Assembly: GCF_003112455.1 (NCBI RefSeq)
Contig: NZ_BDQX01000099.1
Span: 1 to 64,000 of the forward strand
Direction: 5' to 3'
Source: Paenibacillus agaridevorans
Lineage (GTDB): Bacteria; Bacillota; Bacilli; Paenibacillales; Paenibacillaceae
DNA: 64,000 nucleotides
In this document: piece after piece, positions 55,601-64,000 of the stretch
How the letters are laid out: every line of letters begins with the position of its first letter
Position numbering within the stretch: the stretch's first letter is position 1
The notes under the pieces: generated by a model
The model's input: only the letters and a program-made list of their open reading frames with translations
What the model was told of the DNA's origin: nothing
Databases searched by the model: none
Position numbers and translations under genes: made by a program

Positions 55601-56207
55601 GCAGCGAAGGCGGATCCAGCGGCGTGCCTACTGCAGGTCCGACGAGTACAGAATACATCCGACCAAAACCAATGTGCCCCGTAGCCTGGTTCCCGCCCAA
55701 AGCGACAGTTCCCGCCTTGTAGGTACGTGAATAGACGCGGTAGATGTCTGTCGTCGTGACGATGCCGTCTGCGTCTCTGACTTCGGTTTCGATCGTATCT
55801 CCAGTAAACGTCCAACCATATTGCGGGGTCAGCCAGTAATCGGAGTTGAACGGATCCGTCGAAGCGTTATCAGCATGCATGGCCACATAAATCGTGGCAT
55901 CCTGGTCAATCTCGAACGTGAGGAATGGATTGGTCGGTTCGTTCTTATGATTTGTTCCTCCGCTCGTTTGAATAAATGATAAACTGGCATAAGAACCTAT
56001 GTCGGAAAATGTCGTGGAAGGATCGTTGACGTACATTTCCTTTCCGGTCTGCAGATCGTCGTCTACGACGTAGGTAATAGGATCGTACCACAGGTTGTTC
56101 TGGGTAAGATTGCTGATGCCGATCGACGAAGCCATTGCCGGAAAAGATGGAAGGAGCTGCAAAGCAAGCAATAGTGCGGTTAGCAAAGCTATTGATTTTT
56201 TCCTCAT
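52605..56207 (-). CDS. Secreted multidomain pectate lyase (PL1 family)
   Basis: 1200 residues with a Sec signal peptide (cleavage near AMA-SS) and GGAGGAGG upstream. An N-terminal beta-sandwich (about 30-190) precedes the PL1 beta-helix (about 205-560), which contains IVRYLRFRTGDEAG, FDHISASWGTDESFSF and LLAHNDSRNPRFSG with the likely catalytic Arg. A calcium-type DTDGDGMPDVWELEHGLDP segment follows, then two copies of a unit made of an Fn3 domain and a beta-sandwich (DFNDGT start, VYFDNV end). It cleaves polygalacturonate by beta-elimination outside the cell. Divergent from the importer at 56638, with which it shares a 430-bp intergenic region. Confidence 0.9.
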   Translation of the reverse strand: MRKKSIALLTALLLALQLLPSFPAMASSIGISNLTQNNLWYDPITYVVDDDLQTGKEMYVNDPSTTFSDIGSYASLSFIQTSGGTNHKNEPTNPFLTFEIDQDATIYVAMHADNASTDPFNSDYWLTPQYGWTFTGDTIETEVRDADGIVTTTDIYRVYSRTYKAGTVALGGNQATGHIGFGRMYSVLVGPAVGTPLDPPSLPPSVIPGTIPAFPGAEGGGKFATGGRGQDVYYVTNLNDSGPGSFRDAVSQSNRTILFKVSGTIALESMLYVTSSNLTIAGQSAPGDGITFKKHSVVFQGDNLIVRYLRFRTGDEAGVDMDGVTGRHRKQIIFDHISASWGTDESFSFYQNVDFTLQYSTIGPTIVKSNVEGKGFHGYGGIWGGDNATFYYNLLAHNDSRNPRFSGKSQDVRNNVIYDWGYKSMYGQSGQGNMVNNYYKAGISTQNEDRMAETDVVDLNPPYSSSIALTGNKMVHRDGSLSPNSDPNNFGGIYKNPQMFVSTPFEMPNPSPQDSADVAYEKVLNYAGASLKRDEVDLELVNDVINGTGSVIYTANNLSAEDQATLDAKHAKKVTLQWPVLQTTEVPADTDGDGMPDVWELEHGLDPNSAMDGNGDFTGDGYTNLEKYLNELTIGTFPEGVVPTVPKTIVNGAPGDVQAQTLDRDSIRLKWTPLAGASGYHVYRAASPYGSYTKLTTTALTASTFINNGLTSGAHYAYKVTAVTSGGESALSLHAAATTKESLQPLSFDFNDGTNGDSYFAPAEWPIAWTISPTPSNADKSLSVAPNAIGTFTYDFTSTGTTSHLQFDYMREANFDLDKLLIYTGTNFLETVSDSVYGLRYRLGTTSEYRNLIPGFQLNQWYTIAIDLDFAANTVTFRTGPKGGPLTIQAQESYAGASSKISAIRIYNQRSSGNVYFDNVMSWNGPAEPSGVAVQARRNEAALSWNAISDAETYAIYRSENPEGPYRKLEVGAITDPYYRNKGLLSDTTYYYKISAINAEGESPLSAPVQVTVGGQSSDLVVDFNDGTVGQPYSAYPTTWPAPWLVAAVPSSENRSLSVANGATGNFVYNFMAEGPTARFSFDYMREANFNGDKILLYTGTNFVELQTDTANGLKYRLGTSSTYRNLLPGYSLNTWYTVTIEFDFTTNTVTFLTGPQGGTLTQMAQESYTAASPRISAFRVYSQRSAGNVYFDNFVVNRI

Positions 56208-56441
56208 TAAGATCCTCCTCCAAACGGTTTATACCTTACTGTAGAAACCCCTTTCATTACTGAAGAAACCCCGTTTCATTCCATCTTACCGCCCCCCTTT
56301 CAACTAAAGGAGTATACATAGAGTGCAAATGCATCGCATATAAACGATTAACGATTACAGTCCACTCCATTGCATCCGATCTTACTTCGGCATCCGCGTG
56401 TTCACAAGTTCCATTTGCATCGGATACCGTACAATATCTTA

Positions 56442-56455
56442 GAAAAGCGCTTTCA
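56442..56455. promoter_or_regulatory. Candidate cre site (CcpA) in the divergent pectate lyase/importer region
   Basis: GAAAAGCGCTTTCA fits TGWAANCGNTNWCA at 12 of 14 positions and has the AGCGCT centre. It lies in the 56208-56637 gap between divergent carbohydrate genes, where catabolite repression is expected. The rest of the gap holds no gene. Confidence 0.45.
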
Positions 56456-56637
56456 TTTCACTAAATCTAATGAAAAGTACTCCGTTTATGAGATGTACCT
56501 TGTTCGTCCTTCTGATGCCATGTAAAAATTGAGATGCAACGCGAATCCCGAAACCGCTATAAAGCGCCATAAAGGACTTGCGGCCTCTAGTGCATCTAGT
56601 GCAAAGGCAAAAAATAAAACAGAAGGAGTTGAATGCA

Positions 56638-57600
56638 TTGAATCAAGTAGCGCCTCTTACCAATTCTCCTATCAAGAGGCGGAGCCGCTGGGCATCGTCA
56701 TTCAAAAAAGGGTGGGAGCGTTCAAAGTATCTTCATTTATTAGCACTGCCCGGGGTTCTGTTTTATTTGATTTTCAATTATGCGCCGATGTATGCCATTC
56801 TAATCGCGTTTCAAGATTTTCAGCCTATGAAAGGGGTGTGGGGCAGCACTTGGGTTGGTTTCGATCAATTCAAGACATTTTTTCAGCATATCTATTTTTG
56901 GCGGGTCATCCGCAATACCTTGCTACTCAGTCTTCTCGAATTATTGATCGTTTTTCCTCTGCAAATCTTGTTTGCAATCCTGCTTAACGAGATACGAAAA
57001 AACTTCTATAAGCGATTCGTACAGACGGTGAGCTACTTACCGCATTTTATCTCATTGCCAGCGATTATCGGGATGCTGTTCATGTTCCTTTCCCCTCAGG
57101 ACGGCCCGTTTAATATGCTGCTCACAAAAGTGTTCCATATAGAACCGATCAACTTCATGGGGATATCGGAATGGTTCAGGCCGTTATACATCCTTTCCGA
57201 GATCTGGACGACGCTCGGATGGGGCGCAATCATCTACCTGGCCGCCTTGACGAACGTGAATCCGGATATGTATGAGTCCGCCTCGCTTGACGGGGCAAGC
57301 CGAGTAAAGATGATCTGGCACATTACTTTGCCTGCTATCCAGCCTACTGTCATGATCATGCTGCTGCTCCAGATTGGTAAAATGATGTCGCTAGGGGCGG
57401 ACAAGGTGTTGCTCATGCAGTCTCCCCTCACATACGAAGTATCGGATGTGATCAGCACATTCGTGTACCGGCGCGGCCTTGAGTTCGGCGAATACAGCTT
57501 CGCTACGGCAGTTGGATTTTTTAACTCGCTTATTAATATCGCGCTGCTGCTGACCGCCAACTGGTTCGTTAAGAAAACGACAGACAACAGCCTATTCTAA
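56638..57600 (+). CDS. ABC sugar permease, LplB type
   Basis: About 320 residues from a TTG at 56638 with GAAGGAG 9 bases upstream; the open frame runs back to 56578 without a better site. Six membrane segments, beginning YLHLLALPGVLFYLIFNYA. EAA loop ESASLDGASRVKMIWHITLP. First gene of a plus-strand importer operon divergent from the pectate lyase gene. Confidence 0.9.
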   Translation: MNQVAPLTNSPIKRRSRWASSFKKGWERSKYLHLLALPGVLFYLIFNYAPMYAILIAFQDFQPMKGVWGSTWVGFDQFKTFFQHIYFWRVIRNTLLLSLLELLIVFPLQILFAILLNEIRKNFYKRFVQTVSYLPHFISLPAIIGMLFMFLSPQDGPFNMLLTKVFHIEPINFMGISEWFRPLYILSEIWTTLGWGAIIYLAALTNVNPDMYESASLDGASRVKMIWHITLPAIQPTVMIMLLLQIGKMMSLGADKVLLMQSPLTYEVSDVISTFVYRRGLEFGEYSFATAVGFFNSLINIALLLTANWFVKKTTDNSLF

Positions 57601-57619
57601 ACGTAAAGGGGGTGATTCA

Positions 57620-58510
57620 ATGATCCGAGATCAATCGCTATCGTCTAAATTGTTGGACATCGTCGTTCATGCTGTCATGATTGTGGTTCTAATCGCAACG
57701 ATATACCCCGTTCTTTATGTGCTGTCCGCGTCTCTGAGCAGCCCGACAGCTTTCAACATGGGCAAAGTATCGTTGTTCCCGGTTGATTTTACATTAAAAG
57801 CATACCTTCTCATCTGGGAAGCCCAAACCGTTCCTCACTCTTTTCTAAATTCCGTCATCTATACGACGCTGGGAACCGCCATCAGTATGCTGCTAACGAC
57901 TTCGCTCGCTTACGCCCTTTCGCGAAAAAAGCTGACGCTGCGACGATTCTACATGGTGTTCATTCTAATCACGATGTTTTTCAACGGCGGAATGATTAGC
58001 AACTTCTTACTGGTGAAAAACTTGGGAATGTACGACACAATCTGGGCAATTGTTTTGCCAACGGCAGTATCGACGTATTATCTTATTATTATGAGGTCAT
58101 ACTTCCAAGCGGTTCCTGAAGAATTAAATGAATCCGCTTACTTGGACGGAGCCAACGATTTGGTTATTTTCTTCCGCATCACACTGCCTTTATCGATGGC
58201 GGCGTTGGTTACGATCGGTCTCTTCTATGCGGTAAACTATTGGAATGCTTGGTTCTCCTCGTTGCTTTACTTGAAAGATACGGATAAATATCCGTTGCAA
58301 ATGGTTTTGAGATCGATCATCATCCGCTCCGAGCTGCTCATGCAATCGATTAAGGCGGGCGAGGTATCGGCCAACGAGATGGCTTCTACCGATATAACGT
58401 CGATAAAATACGCCACGCTGTTCGTGTCCATCGGGCCGATGATGATCCTTTATCCATTCATTCAGAAATATTTTGTCAAAGGCGTCATGATTGGTTCGTT
58501 AAAAGGTTGA
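57620..58510 (+). CDS. ABC sugar permease, LplC type
   Basis: 296 residues; AAAGGGGGTG lies 6 bases before the ATG. Six membrane segments; EAA loop ESAYLDGANDLVIFFRITLP; ending YFVKGVMIGSLKG as in the family. It begins 19 bases after the LplB-type stop. Confidence 0.92.
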   Translation: MIRDQSLSSKLLDIVVHAVMIVVLIATIYPVLYVLSASLSSPTAFNMGKVSLFPVDFTLKAYLLIWEAQTVPHSFLNSVIYTTLGTAISMLLTTSLAYALSRKKLTLRRFYMVFILITMFFNGGMISNFLLVKNLGMYDTIWAIVLPTAVSTYYLIIMRSYFQAVPEELNESAYLDGANDLVIFFRITLPLSMAALVTIGLFYAVNYWNAWFSSLLYLKDTDKYPLQMVLRSIIIRSELLMQSIKAGEVSANEMASTDITSIKYATLFVSIGPMMILYPFIQKYFVKGVMIGSLKG

Positions 58511-58545
58511 ACATTCATAACTCACGAAGCCTAGGGGGAGTAAAC

Positions 58546-60177
58546 ATGAAAAGAAAGTCATTTACGTTCGCGCTAACCTTGATCCTGTCTCTTTCACTTG
58601 TCGTCGGCTGTGCCAAGAACAACGACGCACCGTCAACATCGCCGTCAACATCATCGACTGCTGAAGCTACCGCATCCAATGGCAAATACGACAAGGAACT
58701 GACGATTACCGTGTCCAGAGCGATATTGGATACCTCGAATGTCATCGATGATTTGGAAGCGAAGATGCTGAAAGAGAAATTCAACCTTGTTTTCAAGGCA
58801 GAGGACTATAGCCGCAACGACTGGCCGACTAAGACGACACTTCTGTTCTCCACTGGAGACGGTCCTGAGTTCATCCCCTACTCCCGAGATCAATGGAAAT
58901 CGATCGAATGGATGTCAGCGGGGTATCTACGCCCGTTTGAAATGGACGAAATCAAGGAAAAACTGCCTAACTACCTGAAAATTTGGAGCGACGAGGAATG
59001 GGATACTGTATTCAAGTCGACGCGCTTCTCCGATGGCAAGCTGTATTTCTTACCTAACAAGCGGACGATTCCAGTACAGAACGCATGGCAATATCGCAAG
59101 GATCTATTTGACAAATATGAATTGGAGTTTCCGAAAACGCCGGATGAAATGATCGAAACCCTCACAACGATTAAAGACAAAACGGGTCTAATTCCATTCG
59201 TATCGCCAGGGAATTCTTCGTCACCGCTGTGGGCTGTCAGCACGTTCTTCCAAATGTTCGGATTCCCTGACCTTCTGCTAACCTGGAACTCCTACGTGGA
59301 CCCTATGACCAAACAATTCTATGCCTATCCGCTTGCTAGCGATCAAAGTCGCGACCTTCTTATATTTTTAAACAAAATGTATACGAATGGCTTACTAATG
59401 AAGGATTTCGCGACAGCTACATCCGACCAGACGAACAAACTGATTGCGCAAGGCAATCACGTCATTGCACAAACGATCAACGACCCATCCTTTATGGAAG
59501 GACAGCAAAAGACTGCCGCTCCTGACGTCAAATGGGCGTGGGTTGAAAATTTCGACCATCCGACCAATGACCCGAACAAGACAATCTACAAAAAAGAATC
59601 GTATTATTCCTTCTGGGGTCCGGCTATTAAGCAAGGTATAAGCCAGGAGAAAGTTGACCGTCTGCTTGATTACTTGAATTGGGCCATTTCGGATGAAGGG
59701 CAGCTCTGGTATACGTACGGCAAGGAAGGGGTTACGTACGAAATGAAGGAAGGTACCCCCACTTTCTTACCAACGATGAGCACGCCTACTCAGGCGGAGG
59801 GCAACAAACTGGCGAACTACGGCATCAATATCGGGGGAATCGGATTAGGCGGGTTTATTAGACCTTATAAAGACTTTGACCAAACCTTCAACAAAACGAA
59901 GTTGGAGATGAGCGAGGTCATCCCAACCAAGCCTAACTATTACGGACCAATCGAACCAATCCTCCAATTAAGCGACGCCGATCGCAAGAAACTGCTTGGG
60001 CTTGAAACGACACTGAACGGTGTGCGGGACGAATACTGGCTGAAATTCATTACGGATGCGCTCGACCCGTCCAATGACGCGGACTGGAAGAAATTCATGG
60101 ACGCTGCGGACAAAGCCGGACTGGCGGAAGTTGTGAAGCTGCGTACGGATGCCTACAACAAGGCGAATAACAGCTAA
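58546..60177 (+). CDS. Extracellular solute-binding lipoprotein (LipO/YtcQ type)
   Basis: 543 residues from the ATG at 58546 after AGGGGGAG; the ORF is open to 58507 but the signal peptide starts here (MKRKSFTFALTLILSLSL, lipobox VVGC). A Ser/Thr-rich linker follows. The body resembles the binding proteins of LplBC systems: LPNKRTIPVQNAWQYRKDLF, DEMIETLTTIKDKTGLIPFV and a late YGPIEPILQLSDADRKKLLG. Likely ligand: oligogalacturonate or a related pectin fragment, from the divergent pectate lyase. Its stop codon overlaps the stop of the convergent regulator. Confidence 0.9.
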   Translation: MKRKSFTFALTLILSLSLVVGCAKNNDAPSTSPSTSSTAEATASNGKYDKELTITVSRAILDTSNVIDDLEAKMLKEKFNLVFKAEDYSRNDWPTKTTLLFSTGDGPEFIPYSRDQWKSIEWMSAGYLRPFEMDEIKEKLPNYLKIWSDEEWDTVFKSTRFSDGKLYFLPNKRTIPVQNAWQYRKDLFDKYELEFPKTPDEMIETLTTIKDKTGLIPFVSPGNSSSPLWAVSTFFQMFGFPDLLLTWNSYVDPMTKQFYAYPLASDQSRDLLIFLNKMYTNGLLMKDFATATSDQTNKLIAQGNHVIAQTINDPSFMEGQQKTAAPDVKWAWVENFDHPTNDPNKTIYKKESYYSFWGPAIKQGISQEKVDRLLDYLNWAISDEGQLWYTYGKEGVTYEMKEGTPTFLPTMSTPTQAEGNKLANYGINIGGIGLGGFIRPYKDFDQTFNKTKLEMSEVIPTKPNYYGPIEPILQLSDADRKKLLGLETTLNGVRDEYWLKFITDALDPSNDADWKKFMDAADKAGLAEVVKLRTDAYNKANNS

Positions 60178-62504
60178 CCTTTCATTTCCTTAAAGGACGA
60201 TGGAGATACTCCCATCGTCCTTTTGAACGCCCTCCGGAACGAATGCGTGCTATTATAACCTGCTTGCACCGCAATATTATCAATGGATAATGAACCCTGT
60301 TCTATTAATCGGCACGCAAGTGAAATGCGGAGATTTTCCAGATATGAACTGAATGTTTCCCCAGATTGCTCTTTGAAAAACTGAGACAAGTAGGACTCCG
60401 ATAAATTAAAATGAGAAGCAATCGCGTATAAGTTAATGTTTGGATTCTGAAAGTGATCGTTTATATAAGCCATGATTTGATCCAGAAGATGCGTATTTCT
60501 GCTTTTCTTGTTCCGCTCGTTCGTGCGGCAAAGGTAATGGAATTGAAGAAAAATATCTCGCAGCACTTGCTCGTTGCCTGTGATGTATTGTCCGAAACTA
60601 GGATCATTCTCCTCGGCGAGAACATGCTGTCCGAGCTCTTCCTCCAGCTTAAGCTCCGTAGCCCGCAACTCGCTGTATAGATGCTGCTTCATGCTTATGG
60701 ACAACGTTCGGTTCAAAAAGTTCTCATTGTACAGATGCTGCAAAATGTGACCGAGCTCTGTGGAGTTTCCCGCCTTAATGACATTCATTAGACGAATCTC
60801 CATTTCCGTCGGATAATAATATCCGGTCTGCTCTTTGGCCATTTGGGCATACCAAGCGATGGCAGTCTCATCACTGTCCGTTGCATGGCTGTTAGTGACA
60901 GCCAACTTCGCTTCTTGGTAAGAATAGTGTACATCCAGCAGATCTTCGTAGATGCTGCCAATGCCAATCATCGGTACGATCAAATACTGCTCTTTGATAT
61001 TCCGGTTAATTTGACGGAATAAGTCTTGCAGATCGCTTCTAAAGGCTTCTTTTTCCGCAGCGTCAGATCGAACCAAGATGGCGAGCTCATTCTCATGCAT
61101 GGTGTGAATGTAGCCTCTGTCTTGAAGATGATCATCAATGATCCCCTCAATCAACGCTCGGAGGATGCTTAGCTCTTCCAGACTCTCTGCATTGAGCATT
61201 TCGTTATTTTTATAAATATGGAGTACAACGATGACAAAACCGTTCCCTTGCGTTTTCAGACCAGCATGAACCAGCATAGCATGCATCTGTACGCGGTCCT
61301 CAAATTCGCCCTTGAACAGGCGCTCGATGAAAACGTTCTTAAGCGTATCCGCTTGTCGCTGCAGCATTTGTTGCAGCGATTGATTATTATCGATTAACCG
61401 GGTAATGCTTGTCTGCAAATAATCGACCTCATCAGGCTTCTCAGACTGCTCGGGCTTGCCGCCCGGCTGGTCGTTAGCCCAGAACGCTCTGAGGACTGCG
61501 ACAATTTCTTTCCATGGTTTAGAGTGCCGATAAGCCATCCACATGGAAATGATCGTCCCGACGATGAGCGTCCCTGCTGCGACGGACAGTGCGATGGTGC
61601 GGATGTATTTGACATTGCCCATCACTTGCTCGATCGGCAAAGACACAACGTACATCCAGTTGTTGTAAGCCGAACGCGTATAGATAAAGAGATGATCTTC
61701 TCCGCCTATTTTTGCATGCAAAAATCCGTTCTGATCAGGCGCATTACGAATTTCTGCTGGAATAGGCGCGTCCGCACTTGTCGTGACAACCTCTCCTTTG
61801 TCATCCAGGATCGCGAAAGTCTGGCCGTTCGTATGATCAGCATCGTCGATTCCGACTAGTTTCAAAATATCTTTGTCCTCAACAGCGAATACAACCACGG
61901 CTTGCACCTCTTGGTTTTTGCCGATTGGAAGAGACGTCATGTAAGTGATGCTGGATTTCTCTTCGCCGTTCGTCCGTATCATCCTTGAAGGAAGTATCTC
62001 TCGAAAGTGCGGCTTACCGTACAGGAGCTCGCGCCACTCCTCGTACGACATGCCTTCGTATTGAAACTCGTCTTGATAGAATGCCTTTGATGATTCGCTC
62101 ATTTGAGCTTTGGAGAACACGAGATCGCTATTTTTTAGTACAACGAAAAAAGTATTGGAGTATGCGCTGCCTGTAAGCGCTGAAGAATGAAAGTCTTTAT
62201 AATAATTCCAAATATCGAAGAGCTCCGGAGAATTGCCAAGCGGCGCTCGTAGATGATATAGCCCCATCAGACGTGAATCGAAGGATAGTTTAATAGCTGC
62301 TTCGTCCATATCAGCCCATTGATTATCGAGCACATCCCGGACTTGTTCCAAAATGCTTAGCTTAGCTTCTCGGGACTGAGTCTCTACGATTTGAACCGCT
62401 TCGTAGTAGGTAAAGCTGGACAGCACGATCGGGATGATTAACATGAATAGAAAAGAAACCATGAAGCGTTTGAACACGTTGTTTTTTCGGGATTTCACAT
62501 TCAA
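60174..62504 (-). CDS. Membrane-bound AraC-type regulator with extracellular sensor domain
   Basis: About 776 residues. A TTG at 62504 lies 11 bases after AAGGTGG; a GTG at 62519 is the alternative start. Membrane segment 1 is near residues 15-38 (MVSFLFMLIIPIVLSSFTYY), then a Cache-like extracellular region (about 45-290) and segment 2 (about 295-318). A cytoplasmic GGDEF-like degenerate linker region follows, and a C-terminal AraC double HTH (LYAIASHFNLSESYLSQFFK, then NIAVQAGYNSTHSFRRAFKR). Such one-component regulators sense sugars outside the cell and control the adjacent importer. Its last codons overlap the importer's terminator. Confidence 0.88.
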   Translation of the reverse strand: MNVKSRKNNVFKRFMVSFLFMLIIPIVLSSFTYYEAVQIVETQSREAKLSILEQVRDVLDNQWADMDEAAIKLSFDSRLMGLYHLRAPLGNSPELFDIWNYYKDFHSSALTGSAYSNTFFVVLKNSDLVFSKAQMSESSKAFYQDEFQYEGMSYEEWRELLYGKPHFREILPSRMIRTNGEEKSSITYMTSLPIGKNQEVQAVVVFAVEDKDILKLVGIDDADHTNGQTFAILDDKGEVVTTSADAPIPAEIRNAPDQNGFLHAKIGGEDHLFIYTRSAYNNWMYVVSLPIEQVMGNVKYIRTIALSVAAGTLIVGTIISMWMAYRHSKPWKEIVAVLRAFWANDQPGGKPEQSEKPDEVDYLQTSITRLIDNNQSLQQMLQRQADTLKNVFIERLFKGEFEDRVQMHAMLVHAGLKTQGNGFVIVVLHIYKNNEMLNAESLEELSILRALIEGIIDDHLQDRGYIHTMHENELAILVRSDAAEKEAFRSDLQDLFRQINRNIKEQYLIVPMIGIGSIYEDLLDVHYSYQEAKLAVTNSHATDSDETAIAWYAQMAKEQTGYYYPTEMEIRLMNVIKAGNSTELGHILQHLYNENFLNRTLSISMKQHLYSELRATELKLEEELGQHVLAEENDPSFGQYITGNEQVLRDIFLQFHYLCRTNERNKKSRNTHLLDQIMAYINDHFQNPNINLYAIASHFNLSESYLSQFFKEQSGETFSSYLENLRISLACRLIEQGSLSIDNIAVQAGYNSTHSFRRAFKRTMGVSPSSFKEMKG
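60193..60224 (+). terminator. Terminator of the importer operon, embedded in a convergent coding region
   Basis: A perfect 12-bp stem, AAAGGACGATGG and its complement, with an 8-base loop; a fourth T follows the right arm. It lies 16 bases past the stop at 60177 and inside the C-terminal codons of the convergent regulator, so the same bases serve as coding sequence and terminator. Confidence 0.8.
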
Positions 62505-62609
62505 GGGAATCTGAACCACCTTATCGTTTTACAGTATTAACGTTATATTAACACACACGGAGGCGTATATGATGACTAAAAACCGCCAAAAAAAAAGGGA
62601 TCGACGCCA

Positions 62610-62943
62610 TAAACCTAGACAGCAACATGTCGGTTCAAAACATTCGTGACGATTCGCTCCATTGGCTTTCGCCTCCGATTCTTGTCGTATCGAAAATCCC
62701 ATATGCAACGGAGTATTTCTATCCGGACGCTCTAAAGCTTCGGATCGAACGGCTGAACGTACAGCAATCGACAGTCAACGGCTGCAAACCGCCGGCGATG
62801 CTAACGTTCATTTTCTTGACGGAGGTGCTTTGCTCGGAGATTCACTTTATGAAGAGTGCACGGTTGACGGCGTTCATCCAAATGATCTCGGTTTTCTTCG
62901 CATTGCCGAATCACTCGAGCCCGTTATCCTCAATTTGCTAAAT
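62610..62943 (+). pseudogene. Frameshifted SGNH/GDSL-type hydrolase remnant
   Basis: The first part reads PPILVVSKIPYATEYFYPDA then LKLRIERL in one frame. The second part reads LQTAGDANVHFLDGGALLGD then CTVDGVHPNDLGFLRIAESL in another, and ends at 62943. The TVDGVHPNDLG block is the Asp-His catalytic motif of SGNH hydrolases; the Ser block near the N-terminus is missing. So this is a truncated gene with a frameshift near 62750. Relatives are often carbohydrate esterases, which fits the pectin genes around it. Confidence 0.75.
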
Positions 62944-62948
62944 AGAAA

Positions 62949-62971
62949 AGGCGTGCTCCCTATGCACGCCT
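62949..62971 (-). terminator. Terminator of the glycosyltransferase gene
   Basis: AGGCGTGC (62949) pairs with GCACGCCT (62964). The minus strand continues TTTTCT, so it ends the minus-strand gene at 63004. Confidence 0.7.
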
Positions 62972-63003
62972 GCCTTAATCGATTGATGAGGTGAAACCGG
63001 CTA

Positions 63004-64000
63004 TTACGAAGTCACCTTTTCTTTTTTCTTGCTAAAGTTAGAAAATGGCTTGATGGAACCAACCACAGAAGCAACAAAAATCGTTCGGCTTCGCAACCAG
63101 CTTCTGATGTATTGCCTGCGTCCTTCCTTCTCTAAAAAATCATAATCGAGCCTTCGTACTGCCTCAACAAAATCAATTCTGCATAATCTGGCGGTCGGCT
63201 CATGATTGACACAATCGATCACTTCAGGATGCTGACACATCTCCTTGATCGAAGCCAAACGTTCTTCACGGCTCAGTCCGCCCTCGAACATCTTTCGCAA
63301 GTAGGTTCTAAGAGTGTTCAATAACATCAAATTGCTTCCGACACAATGTTGGTCTCTCTCATTAATGGCAAAATATTGTTCGATGATCGACTGTTGAATC
63401 TGATAGCCGGCAACCGCATCTTGCAGCAGCTCCGGCATGTACCGGCTCGTTAATCCACCTGCTCTGTAATAATACAAGGGTTGGGATATTACAGCTACTG
63501 AACGCGCACGCAAAAACATTTCCAGGTTATAGTATAGATCGTCCCCGAAAAATCGTAGTTTGTCTAAATGTATCCCTCCGCTTGCGGCAATCTGCCTCCG
63601 GTATAACTTCCCATGCAGAAAAGCCGGGAAAGAATGTCCATGCAGAAACGAAATTACGAGTTCTGAACGGATCGTCTCCCCCCGATATAGGGTCTCAGCC
63701 TCCTGGAAATAAGAACTCTTATTCATTCGCTTAAAGAGAGCAGAACTCCCGAGCACCTTATACGTATTGCAAACGGTGATGTCCGCGTCGTGTCTGCGGG
63801 CAGTCCTCATCAGTTTCTCCAGCATCATAGGCGCCAGCCAATCGTCAGCGTCAACAAACGTTATGTATGGAGCAGACGCGCTCTCCAATCCCCTCCGCCT
63901 GGCAGCTATGCTGCCTCCCCTCGTCTGGTCGATAAGACGAATGCGCTTATCCTTTGACGCATAACGCCGGCATATTGCAAGACTGCCGTCCGTCGACCCG
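63004..64000 (-). CDS. Family 2 glycosyltransferase (5' end beyond right edge)
   Basis: At least 332 codons, open to the window edge, so the N-terminus is missing. The visible start reads GSTDGSLAICRRYASKDKRI then RGGSIAARRRGLESA, followed by YITFVDADDWLAP, the GT2 nucleotide-sugar loop and DxD-type motif. The C-terminal half (about 150-330) is helical and variable. Such enzymes add sugars to wall polymers or exopolysaccharide. The acceptor is unknown. Confidence 0.85.
   Translation of the reverse strand, partial: GSTDGSLAICRRYASKDKRIRLIDQTRGGSIAARRRGLESASAPYITFVDADDWLAPMMLEKLMRTARRHDADITVCNTYKVLGSSALFKRMNKSSYFQEAETLYRGETIRSELVISFLHGHSFPAFLHGKLYRRQIAASGGIHLDKLRFFGDDLYYNLEMFLRARSVAVISQPLYYYRAGGLTSRYMPELLQDAVAGYQIQQSIIEQYFAINERDQHCVGSNLMLLNTLRTYLRKMFEGGLSREERLASIKEMCQHPEVIDCVNHEPTARLCRIDFVEAVRRLDYDFLEKEGRRQYIRSWLRSRTIFVASVVGSIKPFSNFSKKKEKVTS

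Overview
The window looks like chromosome of a spore-forming, Gram-positive Paenibacillaceae bacterium (Paenibacillus or Cohnella type). The signs are S-layer homology (SLH) domains, YesM/YesN two-component pairs, LplB/LplC (YteP/YtcP) sugar transporters with lipoprotein binding proteins, a Spo0E-type protein, and strong AGGAGG ribosome binding sites with many TTG and GTG starts. This is inferred from gene content; no rRNA or tRNA gene was seen.

Layout. 1-4.5 kb: a minus-strand operon of a solute-binding lipoprotein followed by a MacAB-like ABC export system, cut by the left edge. 4.6-15.2 kb: a sugar ABC importer, a divergent AraC regulator and a 1824-residue SLH-anchored glycosidase-like protein, flanked by an inverted pair of 128-bp repeats. 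15.3-17.3 kb: an OmpR/EnvZ-type two-component pair. 17.5-20.5 kb: a collagen-like/beta-helix protein. 20.6-21.3 kb: a truncated RHS toxin tip with a broken candidate immunity gene. 21.3-27.6 kb: an integrative mobilizable element module of the Tn4451/TnpX kind (serine recombinase, TnpW-like, DUF6075-like, Spo0E-like, XRE, MobC, TnpV, wHTH, ParB), with no relaxase. 28.2-34.1 kb: an AT-rich three-gene operon that is the most interesting part of the window: a C5 DNA methyltransferase, a 1038-residue protein with an N-terminal MORC/Hsp90-like GHKL ATPase and a C-terminal histidine-kinase-like ATPase, and a 545-residue protein with a receiver-like N-terminus. It looks like a defence or restriction-modification system wired as a phosphorelay, and I cannot match it to a named system.

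34.2-46.5 kb: a pectin (rhamnogalacturonan/arabinan) utilisation locus: GH43, YesN/YesM, GH105, solute-binding protein and two LplBC permeases. 46.6-49.5 kb: a scarred zone with a 63-bp parB footprint, two more RHS tails, an ECF sigma factor with a membrane partner, and an SLH remnant. 49.5-62.5 kb: two Gfo/Idh/MocA oxidoreductases, a NagB-like deaminase, a PL1 pectate lyase, a divergent LplBC importer and a membrane-bound AraC regulator. 62.6-64 kb: a frameshifted SGNH hydrolase and a family 2 glycosyltransferase cut by the right edge.

Most of the window therefore serves sensing, degradation and import of plant cell-wall polysaccharide. The extracellular enzymes (GH43, PL1, the SLH protein) make oligosaccharides, ABC importers take them up, GH105 and the oxidoreductases act inside the cell, and YesM/YesN-type regulators sit beside each transporter. 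Into this chromosome a mobilizable element carrying the methyltransferase/GHKL/receiver operon appears to have been inserted beside or within an RHS locus. RHS fragments and a second parB scar elsewhere suggest repeated traffic of such elements.
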